Shown here one piece after another: positions 1 through 5,752 of a DNA stretch of 6,920 nucleotides. The stretch is from NCBI GenBank assembly GCA_046496815.1, contig JAWOGN010000060.1, positions 1 through 6,920 of the forward strand. The letters run 5' to 3'. How positions within the stretch are numbered: position 1 is the stretch's first letter; every line of letters begins with the position of its first letter. A model generated the notes under the pieces. That model was not told the origin of the DNA. It saw only the letters and a list, made by a program, of their open reading frames with translations, and searched no databases. Position numbers and translations under genes: made by a program. The DNA is from JAWOGN01 sp046496815. Its GTDB lineage: Bacteria > Desulfobacterota > DSM-4660 > Desulfatiglandales > Desulfatiglandaceae.

Positions 1-1
1 A

Positions 2-58
2 GAAACCTTGCGGACGCTTCTCAAGGAGCTGCAAACGCTTTACTTTCATAAACACTAG
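2..58 (+). CDS. Possible C-terminal end of a truncated gene
   Basis: The frame starting at base 2 is open from the window edge to a TAG at 56-58 and would give 18 residues ending ELQTLYFHKH, which looks like the end of an amphipathic helix (leucines spaced through LRTLLKELQTL). The other two + frames either stop at 49-51 with an Ala-rich peptide or run on into the palindromic repeat. The repeat begins two bases after this stop, a common place for intergenic palindromes. The piece is far too short to name, and coding is inferred only from composition and position. Confidence 0.3.
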   Translation, partial: ETLRTLLKELQTLYFHKH

Positions 59-60
59 GA

Positions 61-181
61 GACTGTCGGAAAACGCCCATCTGCTGGGTTATCCGCATCC
101 TTCCTCACTGCGCCGTACTACCACGTACGCAGCATTCCTAAGCATTTCAGATGTTTTGCATCCGGGCATTTTCCATCAGTC
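61..181. repeat. 121-bp imperfect palindromic intergenic element (MITE/REP-like)
   Basis: The ends are inverted copies of each other. Bases 61-84 begin GACTGTCGGAAAACGCCC, and the reverse complement of 158-181 begins GACTGATGGAAAATGCCC, matching at 18 of 24 positions. At the centre CGTAC (114-118) pairs with GTACG (125-129) around a 6-nt loop. The whole element can therefore fold into a long imperfect hairpin on either strand. It has no coding capacity and sits between the possible + strand gene end at 58 and the - strand gene end at 244, where it could act as a bidirectional terminator or mRNA end stabiliser (inference). It resembles, from memory, abundant palindromic repeats between delta-proteobacterial genes; copy number could not be checked. 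Confidence 0.72.
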
Positions 182-243
182 CTCGAAAAACCCGGTTCTC
201 CGATAGGCTTCCAGAGGAAAATAGGGGTCGCATCCTACGAAGT

Positions 244-459
244 CTAGTCAGGCAATTTCTTCTGCCCCTTCCACTCCCGAAAAAGATCGATCTCCTTCTG
301 AACGCCGTCGGCAACACTCGAACCATGGGACTCGGCCAGCGCCTGATACATCATGATGGCGGAACCCGCGAGCCTGTCCTGCGCTCTCAGGATGAAAACC
401 GGTTCGTCCTCACCGATATTTGGAATATTGATCTTGCCGTACTTCCCTGAAACAGCCAT
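244..459 (-). CDS. Conserved-looking 71-residue hypothetical protein
   Basis: The 71-residue protein has a start well supported by AGGAGG (465-470) five bases before the ATG. It is soluble and charged, with no signal peptide or membrane segment. The middle reads GEDEPVFILRAQDRLAGSA (residues 16-34), then a helix-like stretch MMYQALAESHGSS, and ends in a basic, Trp-containing tail (FREWKGQKKLPD). The EPVFILRAQD core with a following ALAESHGS segment is, from memory, shared with small uncharacterised proteins of bacteria and phages, so I believe it is a real family, but I cannot name a function. It is the last gene of the - strand series, 163 nt after the uspA-like gene, and may have its own promoter in that gap, although no convincing -35/-10 pair was found. 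The palindromic element lies downstream. Confidence 0.75.
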   Translation of the reverse strand: MAVSGKYGKINIPNIGEDEPVFILRAQDRLAGSAIMMYQALAESHGSSVADGVQKEIDLFREWKGQKKLPD

Positions 460-622
460 TTTCTCCTCCTTGCTTTCACAGTGTTCGGGTTAGGCGGTCC
501 TGTGGCCACCGACAAATAACGCATTCGCACATTCGCTGCGTGCATAAAACAACAGAGCCTTTTCAATTTTCATTGCATTTCCTGCGCAGGGTCTCCGCGC
601 CCCAATGGCGCGCCTTAAGGTC

Positions 623-1069
623 TCACGACCGGATCAGGAGCAGCGGGCGATCTACCCGGTGTAAAATCCCCACGGCCACACTGCCATAGAAAACCTGAGA
701 CAAACCGCTCCGGCCGTGACTGGCAAGAGCAATCAGATCTGCATCTGTGGCTTCAGCTGCATTCATAATGGCTTCTACAACAGGACCGTGCAAAAGGCGG
801 AATTGAATATCGATGCCTTTCTCGCGGAACGTGCCGCTGAGAGCAGTCAGATAGTCATTTCCCTCCCTCTCGCTTTGCTCAAGTTCCTTTTGGTACAAAG
901 CCATATTTGCACCCTGAGCTTCCTCTGCCCCGAGAATCAGACGAGGAACCTCGACTACTTGGACAAAGACCAACTTGGCCTCGAACCGATGCGCCAATTC
1001 TTCCACGTGGGGGAGTATTGCCTCCGCCCGCTTTGATCCGTCCAACGGCACCAAAATTTTCTTAAACAC
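623..1069 (-). CDS. Universal stress protein, UspA family
   Basis: A 148-residue single Usp domain, the normal length for the family. The N-terminus MFKKILVPLDGSKRAEAILP is the typical first beta strand with the ATP-contacting Asp, and the C-terminal part has SHGRSGLSQVFYGSVAVGIL followed by RPLLLIRS. This matches the nucleotide-binding pattern G-9X-G(S/T) (His-Gly, nine residues, Gly-Ser), with Ala in place of the first Gly of the G-2X-G part. ATP-binding Usp proteins are soluble cytoplasmic dimers induced by growth arrest or stress; ATP binding here is inferred. The start is GTG at 1069-1067 with AGGAGG (1078-1083) seven bases upstream. That ribosome binding site overlaps the TAG stop of the preceding gene (1082-1084), which suggests translational coupling. 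Confidence 0.95.
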   Translation of the reverse strand: MFKKILVPLDGSKRAEAILPHVEELAHRFEAKLVFVQVVEVPRLILGAEEAQGANMALYQKELEQSEREGNDYLTALSGTFREKGIDIQFRLLHGPVVEAIMNAAEATDADLIALASHGRSGLSQVFYGSVAVGILHRVDRPLLLIRS

Positions 1070-1081
1070 GGCTTATTCCTC

Positions 1082-1348
1082 CTAGTCAATGACTTTTTCC
1101 CAGGATCCGCTTTTAGCAAAATCCATGGATCGGAAAATTCCCGAATTGCTTGCAGCGTAAACATACTGACCACTATCGCTGCACGCGATACCTACGCCGT
1201 TCCCCCGAAAAGTGAGGTCCTGCGGCGTACGCGCTCCGGCATCCTCCGGCGCCAGAATAGCTGAAAAATCCAGATTGAAAAGATTTAATAACAGTAATAC
1301 GCTGATCAACACCAACAATAGTTTAATGAATCGGTCTCTTAACATCAT
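1082..1348 (-). CDS. Small membrane-anchored or exported protein with a propeller-blade-like tail
   Basis: The 88 residues comprise a short basic N-terminus (MMLRDRFIK), one strongly hydrophobic segment at about 8-26 (rich in Leu, Ile and Val), a Pro/Ala linker (33-43), then a 45-residue tail. The tail GNGVGIACSDSGQYVYAAS (49-67) followed by GIFRSMDFAKSGSWEKV looks like one blade of a BNR/YCF48-type beta-propeller (S-x-D-x-G-x-x-V-Y-A-A, then F-R-S-x-D, then S-W-E-K-V). One blade cannot form a propeller, so this is either a remnant or a small anchored domain. The hydrophobic segment could be a signal anchor or an uncleaved signal peptide. GGGAG precedes the start, four bases from the first ATG or seven from the second (1345). 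It is 123 nt after the dehydrogenase and 12 nt before the usp gene, and is probably co-transcribed. The function is unknown. Confidence 0.72.
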   Translation of the reverse strand: MMLRDRFIKLLLVLISVLLLLNLFNLDFSAILAPEDAGARTPQDLTFRGNGVGIACSDSGQYVYAASNSGIFRSMDFAKSGSWEKVID

Positions 1349-1471
1349 CTTTCTCCCTTTCTTCCTTTTTTATGATTTCCTGGACTCTGTCTCTGAATAA
1401 ACTGAAGAAATGATTGACGTTTATGTAAGCGCTTCACACTCCATTCTAGAATTCCCGAATCTCAGAAGCCG

Positions 1472-2419
1472 TTACAGGGAGCCCTTCAGATGCCGGACGG
1501 CCTCGTGAATGAGCTCCGCACTTTGCTGGAGCAGTTTGTTTTCTTGCGCGCTCAGTGGAATGGGAATTGTGGCTAAAATCCCCTCGCCGGTCACCAGGTG
1601 AGGCAAGGAAATGGAAATATCCTTGACATCCACGCCCTCCGGATTGGGTGTCGAAACGGTTAAAATGGACCTTTGCTCGTGGAGGATAACATCGACCAGT
1701 TTGCTCAGGGCACTCCCGATCCCATAGTACGTAGCGCCTTTCCCTTCAATGATGGAATAGGCTGCATTGCGAACGTTTTCGTCTATATTTCTCCGTATTT
1801 CATCTTCCAACGGGATGCACCGGCGTTCGCAGTATGCTTCCAGGTGCATCGTGCCCACAGTGGCAAGCGACCAGGTCAGCACTTCGGAATCGCCGTGTTC
1901 GCCGACCACATAGGCGTGAACATGTTGAGCGTCTACCCCAAGATGCGCCCCCAGCAATGTCCGAAACCTTGCGGTGTCCAGCATGGTCCCGGTGCCGATA
2001 ACCCTTGATGAGGGTATTTCATATTCTCCGGCATAGTGGGCAGCGAGGTAGGTCATAATATCGACGGGGTTGGTGGCAATGATCAGAATCGTTTCCGGAG
2101 CGTTTTCCAGAATACCGGGAATCACTTCCCTGAATACCGCTGCATTGCGCTTCAGAAGATCGAGCCGGGATTCCCCCGGCTTCTGCGACACCCCCGCGCT
2201 GACGATCACCAGCCGACTGCCCTTGAGGTCTTTGTAATCTCCCCTCCTCACGATAAGGGGACTTGCAAAGGGCACGGCATGCAAAATGTCATTGGCCTCG
2301 GCCTCGGCACGCTTCGAATCCTTATCCACCAGCACAATCTCCCGTCCGATGCCTTTCACAACCATGGCATAGGCGGCCGTAGAGCCCACCAGTCCGCTTC
2401 CGACAATACCGATCTTCAT
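1472..2419 (-). CDS. ldh: L-lactate dehydrogenase (NAD-dependent LDH/MDH family)
   Basis: A 315-residue protein of full family length that interconverts pyruvate and L-lactate with NADH in the cytoplasm. The Rossmann motif GSGLVG is at 7-12 and the NAD-ribose aspartate at Asp32. The substrate-specificity loop reads SQKPGESR; Gln79 is at the position where lactate dehydrogenases have Gln and malate dehydrogenases have Arg, which is why I call it LDH. Other catalytic residues are visible: Arg85 (loop), Asn117 in ATNPVD, Asp149 and Arg152 in DTARFR, the proton-relay His175 in GEHGDSE, and Thr230. The start is fixed by GGGAGG seven bases upstream. It lies 53 nt after the TrkA-C gene with no terminator between, so it may be transcribed with it. 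Malate dehydrogenase activity is less likely but cannot be excluded from sequence alone. Confidence 0.93.
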   Translation of the reverse strand: MKIGIVGSGLVGSTAAYAMVVKGIGREIVLVDKDSKRAEAEANDILHAVPFASPLIVRRGDYKDLKGSRLVIVSAGVSQKPGESRLDLLKRNAAVFREVIPGILENAPETILIIATNPVDIMTYLAAHYAGEYEIPSSRVIGTGTMLDTARFRTLLGAHLGVDAQHVHAYVVGEHGDSEVLTWSLATVGTMHLEAYCERRCIPLEDEIRRNIDENVRNAAYSIIEGKGATYYGIGSALSKLVDVILHEQRSILTVSTPNPEGVDVKDISISLPHLVTGEGILATIPIPLSAQENKLLQQSAELIHEAVRHLKGSL

Positions 2420-2472
2420 GGCTTATCCTCCCTTATATCGATTTCCATTCGTTATAACATACTGAATACATA

Positions 2473-3288
2473 TCAATTTTCCTCGACAGCATCAGAGGAT
2501 CCTTTCGCTTTGCCTTTTTCAGCCATCCGTTCGTCATGCGCCTGTTCTTTTTGTGCAACAGCCCGCTGCGCCTGCGTTGCCTTCGTGTGTTCAATATCCC
2601 CTTCATCGCCTTTGCGTCTCCGATCGAGCTCCGCAACACAGGGCGTACGCCCGTAAAGGATCAATGTATCGCCCGGCAGAATCTCTGTCCGCCCTCTTGG
2701 GGCGCCGATATAATTGCCGTTCTCTCGAGTCACCCCCAGTACGGACACACCCTCGTCCCTGAGCCGAACATCCTTCAGCGTTCGATTGGCCAGCCAGTCT
2801 TGTTCCTTCACCATGAGTTCCTTGACGCTGTAGTCCCCGGTGAGACGCAACAGGTTGGCAAAATCGCGAACCTCAATATGCGTGTAGCGTTTAAGTGCCC
2901 AGCTCATCAGCCGCGAGAGATACTGGTCCACCCAGGGGCTTACGGCGACTCCCCACAGAAACATCACGCCCGCCAATAAGATCGAGAACTTCAGCACTAC
3001 GGAGGCGCCGTCCCCGGAATTCATGAATCCCAACAAGAGTGACGTAATGGCACTCACGATACCCGCGTTTCCCAGCAGCATGAGGACCAGCAGGATGCGC
3101 CGTCTCACCGGGTGGTTGACCAACTTTTCGGACTCCGAAGTGGTAAACCCCACACCCGTGAAGGCGGAGCGCGCTTGAAATCGTGCCGCTTCCCTTGAAA
3201 GGCCCGTGTGGGCAAGCGCCAGTGTTGCCAATCGCGTAATCAGAATGGAGAGCGTTATAATCAGCAGCAAAGAGAGAATCGATATCAT
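2473..3288 (-). CDS. Membrane protein with TrkH-like pore-loop motif and C-terminal TrkA-C (RCK_C) domain
   Basis: A 271-residue protein. Hydrophobic segments lie at about 2-24, 65-89 and 97-118. Between the first two is a polar, highly patterned stretch, GLSREAARFQARSAFTGVGF then TTSESE (29-54). SAFTGVGFTTSE resembles the selectivity-filter loops of TrkH/KtrB (S-A-F-x-x-x-G-F-x-T), so residues 1-90 could be one M1-P-M2 unit (inference). Residues about 153-221 match a TrkA-C / RCK_C domain (YSVKELMV; LKDVRLRDEGVSVLGVTREN; PGDTLILYGR), which in other proteins binds small ligands such as c-di-AMP. The tail after 225 is charged, Lys/Glu-rich and probably disordered. The start has a perfect AGGAGGT (3296-3302) seven bases upstream. 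It is the first gene of the - strand series. It lacks the TrkA-N nucleotide domain and the four-repeat body of true TrkH. Likely a K+-related channel or sensor; the substrate is not proven. Confidence 0.85.
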   Translation of the reverse strand: MISILSLLLIITLSILITRLATLALAHTGLSREAARFQARSAFTGVGFTTSESEKLVNHPVRRRILLVLMLLGNAGIVSAITSLLLGFMNSGDGASVVLKFSILLAGVMFLWGVAVSPWVDQYLSRLMSWALKRYTHIEVRDFANLLRLTGDYSVKELMVKEQDWLANRTLKDVRLRDEGVSVLGVTRENGNYIGAPRGRTEILPGDTLILYGRTPCVAELDRRRKGDEGDIEHTKATQAQRAVAQKEQAHDERMAEKGKAKGSSDAVEEN

Positions 3289-3379
3289 TCAATCGACCTC
3301 CTGCTCCGGCTCTCTTTCCCTTTGTTACAGGTCAGCATGACGGCCAATCTTGACCCCCTTCATTACAATTACCCCATCT

Positions 3380-3407
3380 ACAATAGACGATGTGCGCTGA
3401 ATCTCAA
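3380..3407 (-). promoter_or_regulatory. Candidate sigma70-type promoter for the - strand gene series
   Basis: Read on the - strand, TTGAGA (3407-3402) and TATTGT (3385-3380) are separated by 16 bases, with four matches each to the -35 and -10 consensus. The start of transcription would fall near 3373, leaving a leader of about 85 nt before the ATG at 3288. An 8-bp hairpin (3406-3425) touches the -35 element. This is a plausible but unproven site. Confidence 0.33.
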
Positions 3408-3520
3408 TACGGGGAATCCTGTATTTTCAACGCTGTCCGCATGCATGAAGTACTAAAGTGCTTCGATTCGCGGTGGCAACAGATTTCGGAATTCCCGGGG
3501 TGCCGATGACAACGGTGCGC

Positions 3521-3549
3521 TTGTTATTTTTGTGAAAATACGATATTAT
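3521..3549 (+). promoter_or_regulatory. Sigma70-type promoter for the histidine kinase gene
   Basis: TTGTTA (3521-3526) and TATTAT (3544-3549) are separated by the ideal 17 bases, in a locally AT-rich patch. Transcription would start near 3556, giving a leader of about 105 nt before the TTG start of the kinase gene. No operator is recognised. Confidence 0.6.
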
Positions 3550-3646
3550 ACCTTAACGTTGGATAAGCGGATTTGAGATTTCCGGGACTCCCCGTAAAAG
3601 AACCAAACGATTTGCATTGACGATTCGGAAAGAAGCTCTGATGATT

Positions 3647-3652
3647 AAAGGA
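3647..3652 (+). promoter_or_regulatory. Ribosome binding site that decides the TTG start of the kinase
   Basis: AAAGGA lies eight bases before TTG at 3661. An in-frame TAA at 3646-3648 excludes any start further upstream, and no ATG occurs in this frame before the PAS domain begins, so the rare TTG start is well supported. Confidence 0.65.
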
Positions 3653-3660
3653 TTGAACAA

Positions 3661-4866
3661 TTGGAAACTCCAGCACCCGCTTCACATACCAGGGATGAGA
3701 TCCTTGAAGCTATCTTCACCAATATTCACTTCATTGTGGCCTATCTGGACAGGGACTTTAACTTTATTCGGGTCAATAAAGCCTATGCGGATGTCTCAGG
3801 TCACTCTCCTGACTACTTTGTAGGGAAAAACCATTTTCAGCTCTTTCCCCACACAGAAAATGAGGCCATTTTCCGCAATGTGTTGGAAACGGGGAAACCT
3901 TACCATGACTTTGCAAAGCCTTTTGAATATCCCGATCAACCGAATTTGGGCGTTACCTACTGGGATTGGAGCCTCCTGCCCGTCAAGGACAAACACGGCA
4001 ACGTGAACTCTCTTATACTCACCCTGGTGGATGTGACGGAGCGCAAAGCGGCGGAAGAGAGGGTCAATTTGTATGTCAAAGAGCTGGAGCGGAGCAATCA
4101 GGAGCTGGAAGAATTCGCCTATGTCGCCTCCCATGATCTTCAGGAACCGCTCCGAAAAATCCAGACTTTCGGTGAGCTGCTCAGGCGAAAGCTCGTGGAT
4201 TCTCTTCCGCCCGAAACCGGCGACTACCTGGAGCGCATGGTGAAAGCAGCAACAAGAATGAGGACCTTGATCGACTCCCTGCTCACCTACTCGCGGGTCA
4301 CGACCGCGGCAAAGCAATTCGAAAACGTTGATCTTGAAGCAATCGTTCAGGAGGCCCTTTCCAATCTGGAGGCCGTCATCGATCAGAAGCAAGCCAGGAT
4401 TGAGGTCAGCGAGCTACCGGTTATCGAGGCCGATCCTCAGCAAATGCTCCAGCTCACACAGAATCTCATCGTAAACGGGCTGAAATTTCAGCGAGAGGGA
4501 AACACACCTCACATCAAGATATGGGCGACAACCCTTCGCACGCCAAATGCCGGTGGACCGGAGGAGCCGGCGTGCGAGACCTTCTGTGAAATCAGGGTGC
4601 AAGACAACGGCATCGGTTTCGAAGAAAAGTATCTGGACCGGATCTTCGGAGCTTTTCAGCGCCTGCATGGCCGGAGCGCCTACAAAGGCGTAGGCATCGG
4701 GCTCGCGATCTGCCGAAAGATCGTCGACAGGCATGGAGGGACCATCACCGCAACGAGCACACCGGGAAAGGGAAGCACCTTCATTATCCGCCTGCCCTTC
4801 AAGCAGGACCGAGGCGAAGTACCTCCTTTGGATTATTTGTATGAATTCCAGGTTAAGCGGTTTTAG
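3661..4866 (+). CDS. Soluble PAS-domain sensor histidine kinase (orphan)
   Basis: A 401-residue protein with a TTG start. Residues about 10-128 form a PAS domain (AIFTNIHFIVAYLDRDFNFI; YWDWSLLPVKD; ending LVDVTERK). A short coiled linker follows (129-150), then a HisKA dimerisation domain with the phosphorylated His158 in FAYVASHDLQEPLRK. The ATPase domain has the N box NLIVNGLKF (Asn268, Asn272), G1 DNGIGF (315-320), the F box IFGAFQRLHG, G2 GVGIGL (343-348) and G3 GKGSTF (369-374). There is no membrane segment, so it should sense a cytoplasmic signal or a PAS-bound ligand. No response regulator gene is in the window. The last residues (FQVKRF) are encoded by a 15-bp sequence found again at 5720-5734, so the tail may have been altered by a repeat. 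It converges on the PRC-barrel gene with 31 bp between them. Confidence 0.93.
   Translation: METPAPASHTRDEILEAIFTNIHFIVAYLDRDFNFIRVNKAYADVSGHSPDYFVGKNHFQLFPHTENEAIFRNVLETGKPYHDFAKPFEYPDQPNLGVTYWDWSLLPVKDKHGNVNSLILTLVDVTERKAAEERVNLYVKELERSNQELEEFAYVASHDLQEPLRKIQTFGELLRRKLVDSLPPETGDYLERMVKAATRMRTLIDSLLTYSRVTTAAKQFENVDLEAIVQEALSNLEAVIDQKQARIEVSELPVIEADPQQMLQLTQNLIVNGLKFQREGNTPHIKIWATTLRTPNAGGPEEPACETFCEIRVQDNGIGFEEKYLDRIFGAFQRLHGRSAYKGVGIGLAICRKIVDRHGGTITATSTPGKGSTFIIRLPFKQDRGEVPPLDYLYEFQVKRF
4848..4862 (+). repeat. 15-bp direct repeat, copy 1, inside the kinase 3' end
   Basis: CCAGGTTAAGCGGTT here is identical to 5720-5734. The two copies flank the PRC-barrel gene, 872 bp apart. This copy is in frame within the last codons of the kinase gene. 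Confidence 0.6.
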
Positions 4867-4897
4867 GTGAATGTGTTTTTTGAAAGTCCCGGGAGTA

Positions 4898-5653
4898 TTA
4901 CTCGGGGTGCAAGGGCCGGCCGTAATGGTCGTAGAGCATTGTTTCGTATTCCCGGTGGATTGGTTCAGAAGGATCGTATTCCGGGCTGTCTTTTACGGCA
5001 TCCCGGCTCAAATCCAAATACACACTCAGCCCTGCCCAATCGATTATTTTAACCCATGACGAAGCCACAAGCACTTTTTCTCCGGATCGCCATTTACCCG
5101 TATCCACAACCAGATACCGAAGCACCCAGCGCTCCGATTCCATGATGAAGTCTTCCACATATCCGATGTCTTCCTCCGCAGCGTGGACTTCATAGCCCTT
5201 GACTTCGCGGATGGATCGCAGGTGACTCTCATCGGGATCTTCCGGCTCGGCTCTCTTCTCGATCACCTTTTCCAGCCTTTTCAAATACAGCGCGGAAGGG
5301 TAAGGCGCCGCCCCCCACAAACCCCCTGCACCCCAGTAGGTAGGCCACCCGTAGTAATCAAACCATTTGATTTCGTATTTTCGACTGACGGGCGCATCCG
5401 CATCCAGAGGCGGACTCTCTCGGATCTGTTCCTTGGTCAATTTAACCGGAAATTTCCGCGTGCCCCAGTCCGGTACATCCAAAGAGATAGGCGAGATAAG
5501 TACTTTTCGGCCCACCAGCCACTTCCGTGTGTCCGCCACCATATATCGGATGACCCACTTGGCATCGTCAAAGAGAAAATCCTTACATTCGCCGATCTCC
5601 CCATCCTTTGCCATCAACACGTACCCCAAAAGCTCCTTTACGCTTAGAAGCAT
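4898..5653 (-). CDS. Tandem PRC-barrel domain protein
   Basis: A 251-residue protein starting at ATG 5653, chosen because GGAGGA lies seven bases upstream and the PRC domain begins at once (LLSVKELLGYVLMAKDGEIG). An in-frame ATG at 5707 would add 18 residues that look like leader. The protein is an internal duplication: repeat 1 at about 2-103 and repeat 2 at about 147-246. Both share G-E/Y-x-x-D-F, W-V-I/L-R-Y-x-V-x-D-T-x-K-W, G-x-K-V-L, D-W, S-P-x-x-D and a final Y-E, then D-Y/H-Y-G. A Gly/Trp/Tyr-rich linker (103-124) follows repeat 1. PRC barrels are small beta-barrel modules found in photosynthetic reaction centre H subunits, RimM and many stress-associated proteins; here it has no signal peptide and is probably cytoplasmic. 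The partner and exact role are unknown. Confidence 0.88.
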   Translation of the reverse strand: MLLSVKELLGYVLMAKDGEIGECKDFLFDDAKWVIRYMVADTRKWLVGRKVLISPISLDVPDWGTRKFPVKLTKEQIRESPPLDADAPVSRKYEIKWFDYYGWPTYWGAGGLWGAAPYPSALYLKRLEKVIEKRAEPEDPDESHLRSIREVKGYEVHAAEEDIGYVEDFIMESERWVLRYLVVDTGKWRSGEKVLVASSWVKIIDWAGLSVYLDLSRDAVKDSPEYDPSEPIHREYETMLYDHYGRPLHPE

Positions 5654-5660
5654 GACGTTT

Positions 5661-5666
5661 TCCTCC
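5661..5666 (-). promoter_or_regulatory. Ribosome binding site deciding the PRC-barrel start
   Basis: GGAGGA on the - strand is followed by seven bases and ATG at 5653. It favours this start over the in-frame ATG at 5707. Confidence 0.7.
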
Positions 5667-5719
5667 GGAATCCATTTTCCCCTCGGGCTGCCCATCGGCG
5701 GACACAAAGGGACTTTGTC

Positions 5720-5734
5720 CCAGGTTAAGCGGTT
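5720..5734 (+). repeat. 15-bp direct repeat, copy 2
   Basis: Identical to 4848-4862. Here it forms the left edge of the repeat-rich element upstream of the PRC-barrel gene and runs into tandem GTTCAGC heptamers (5732-5738, 5739-5745). Confidence 0.6.
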
Positions 5735-5752
5735 CAGCGTTCAGCGCCGCCT

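Larger units (their letters stand above)
3289..3660. other. Divergent intergenic region between the TrkA-C gene and the kinase gene
   Basis: No credible gene was seen in these 372 bp. They hold the ribosome binding sites of both flanking genes, a good + strand promoter (3521-3549), a weaker - strand promoter candidate (3380-3407) and two small inverted repeats. The first repeat is 3406-3425, with an 8-bp stem including one G-T pair and a GAAT loop. The second is 3447-3464, where GAAGTACT faces AGTGCTTC. Neither is followed by a T run, so they look more like regulator binding sites or structural elements than terminators. Confidence 0.6.

Noticed and set aside
151..450. 99-codon + strand open frame over the 71-residue gene
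   Set aside because: It begins inside the palindromic repeat, has no ribosome binding site and is antisense to a gene with a strong one.
607..614. GGCGCGCC and nearby CCTGCGCAGG palindromes after the usp gene
   Set aside because: They are short self-complementary sequences without loop or T run, so there is no support for a terminator or binding site.
2891..3292. 133-codon - strand frame overlapping the TrkA-C gene
   Set aside because: It is an out-of-frame shadow; the other frame gives membrane segments, an RCK_C domain and a perfect Shine-Dalgarno spacing.
3544..3550. TATAAT on the - strand as a promoter for the TrkA-C gene
   Set aside because: The hexamer is perfect on the - strand, but no acceptable -35 sits 16-18 bases upstream, and the same bases serve the better + strand promoter.
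3617..3660. Short upstream open frame before the kinase as a leader peptide
   Set aside because: It lacks a clear ribosome binding site and runs far into the kinase in another frame with no meaningful protein sequence.
4875..4905. Possible bidirectional terminator between the kinase and PRC-barrel genes
   Set aside because: GAGTA-T-TACTC is a perfect short inverted repeat, but it has a one-base loop, mismatches just outside it and no T run following it in either direction.
5654..5707. Upstream ATG start for the PRC-barrel gene
   Set aside because: The extra 18 residues are Pro/Gly-rich, precede the domain and contain the good ribosome binding site of the inner ATG at 5653.
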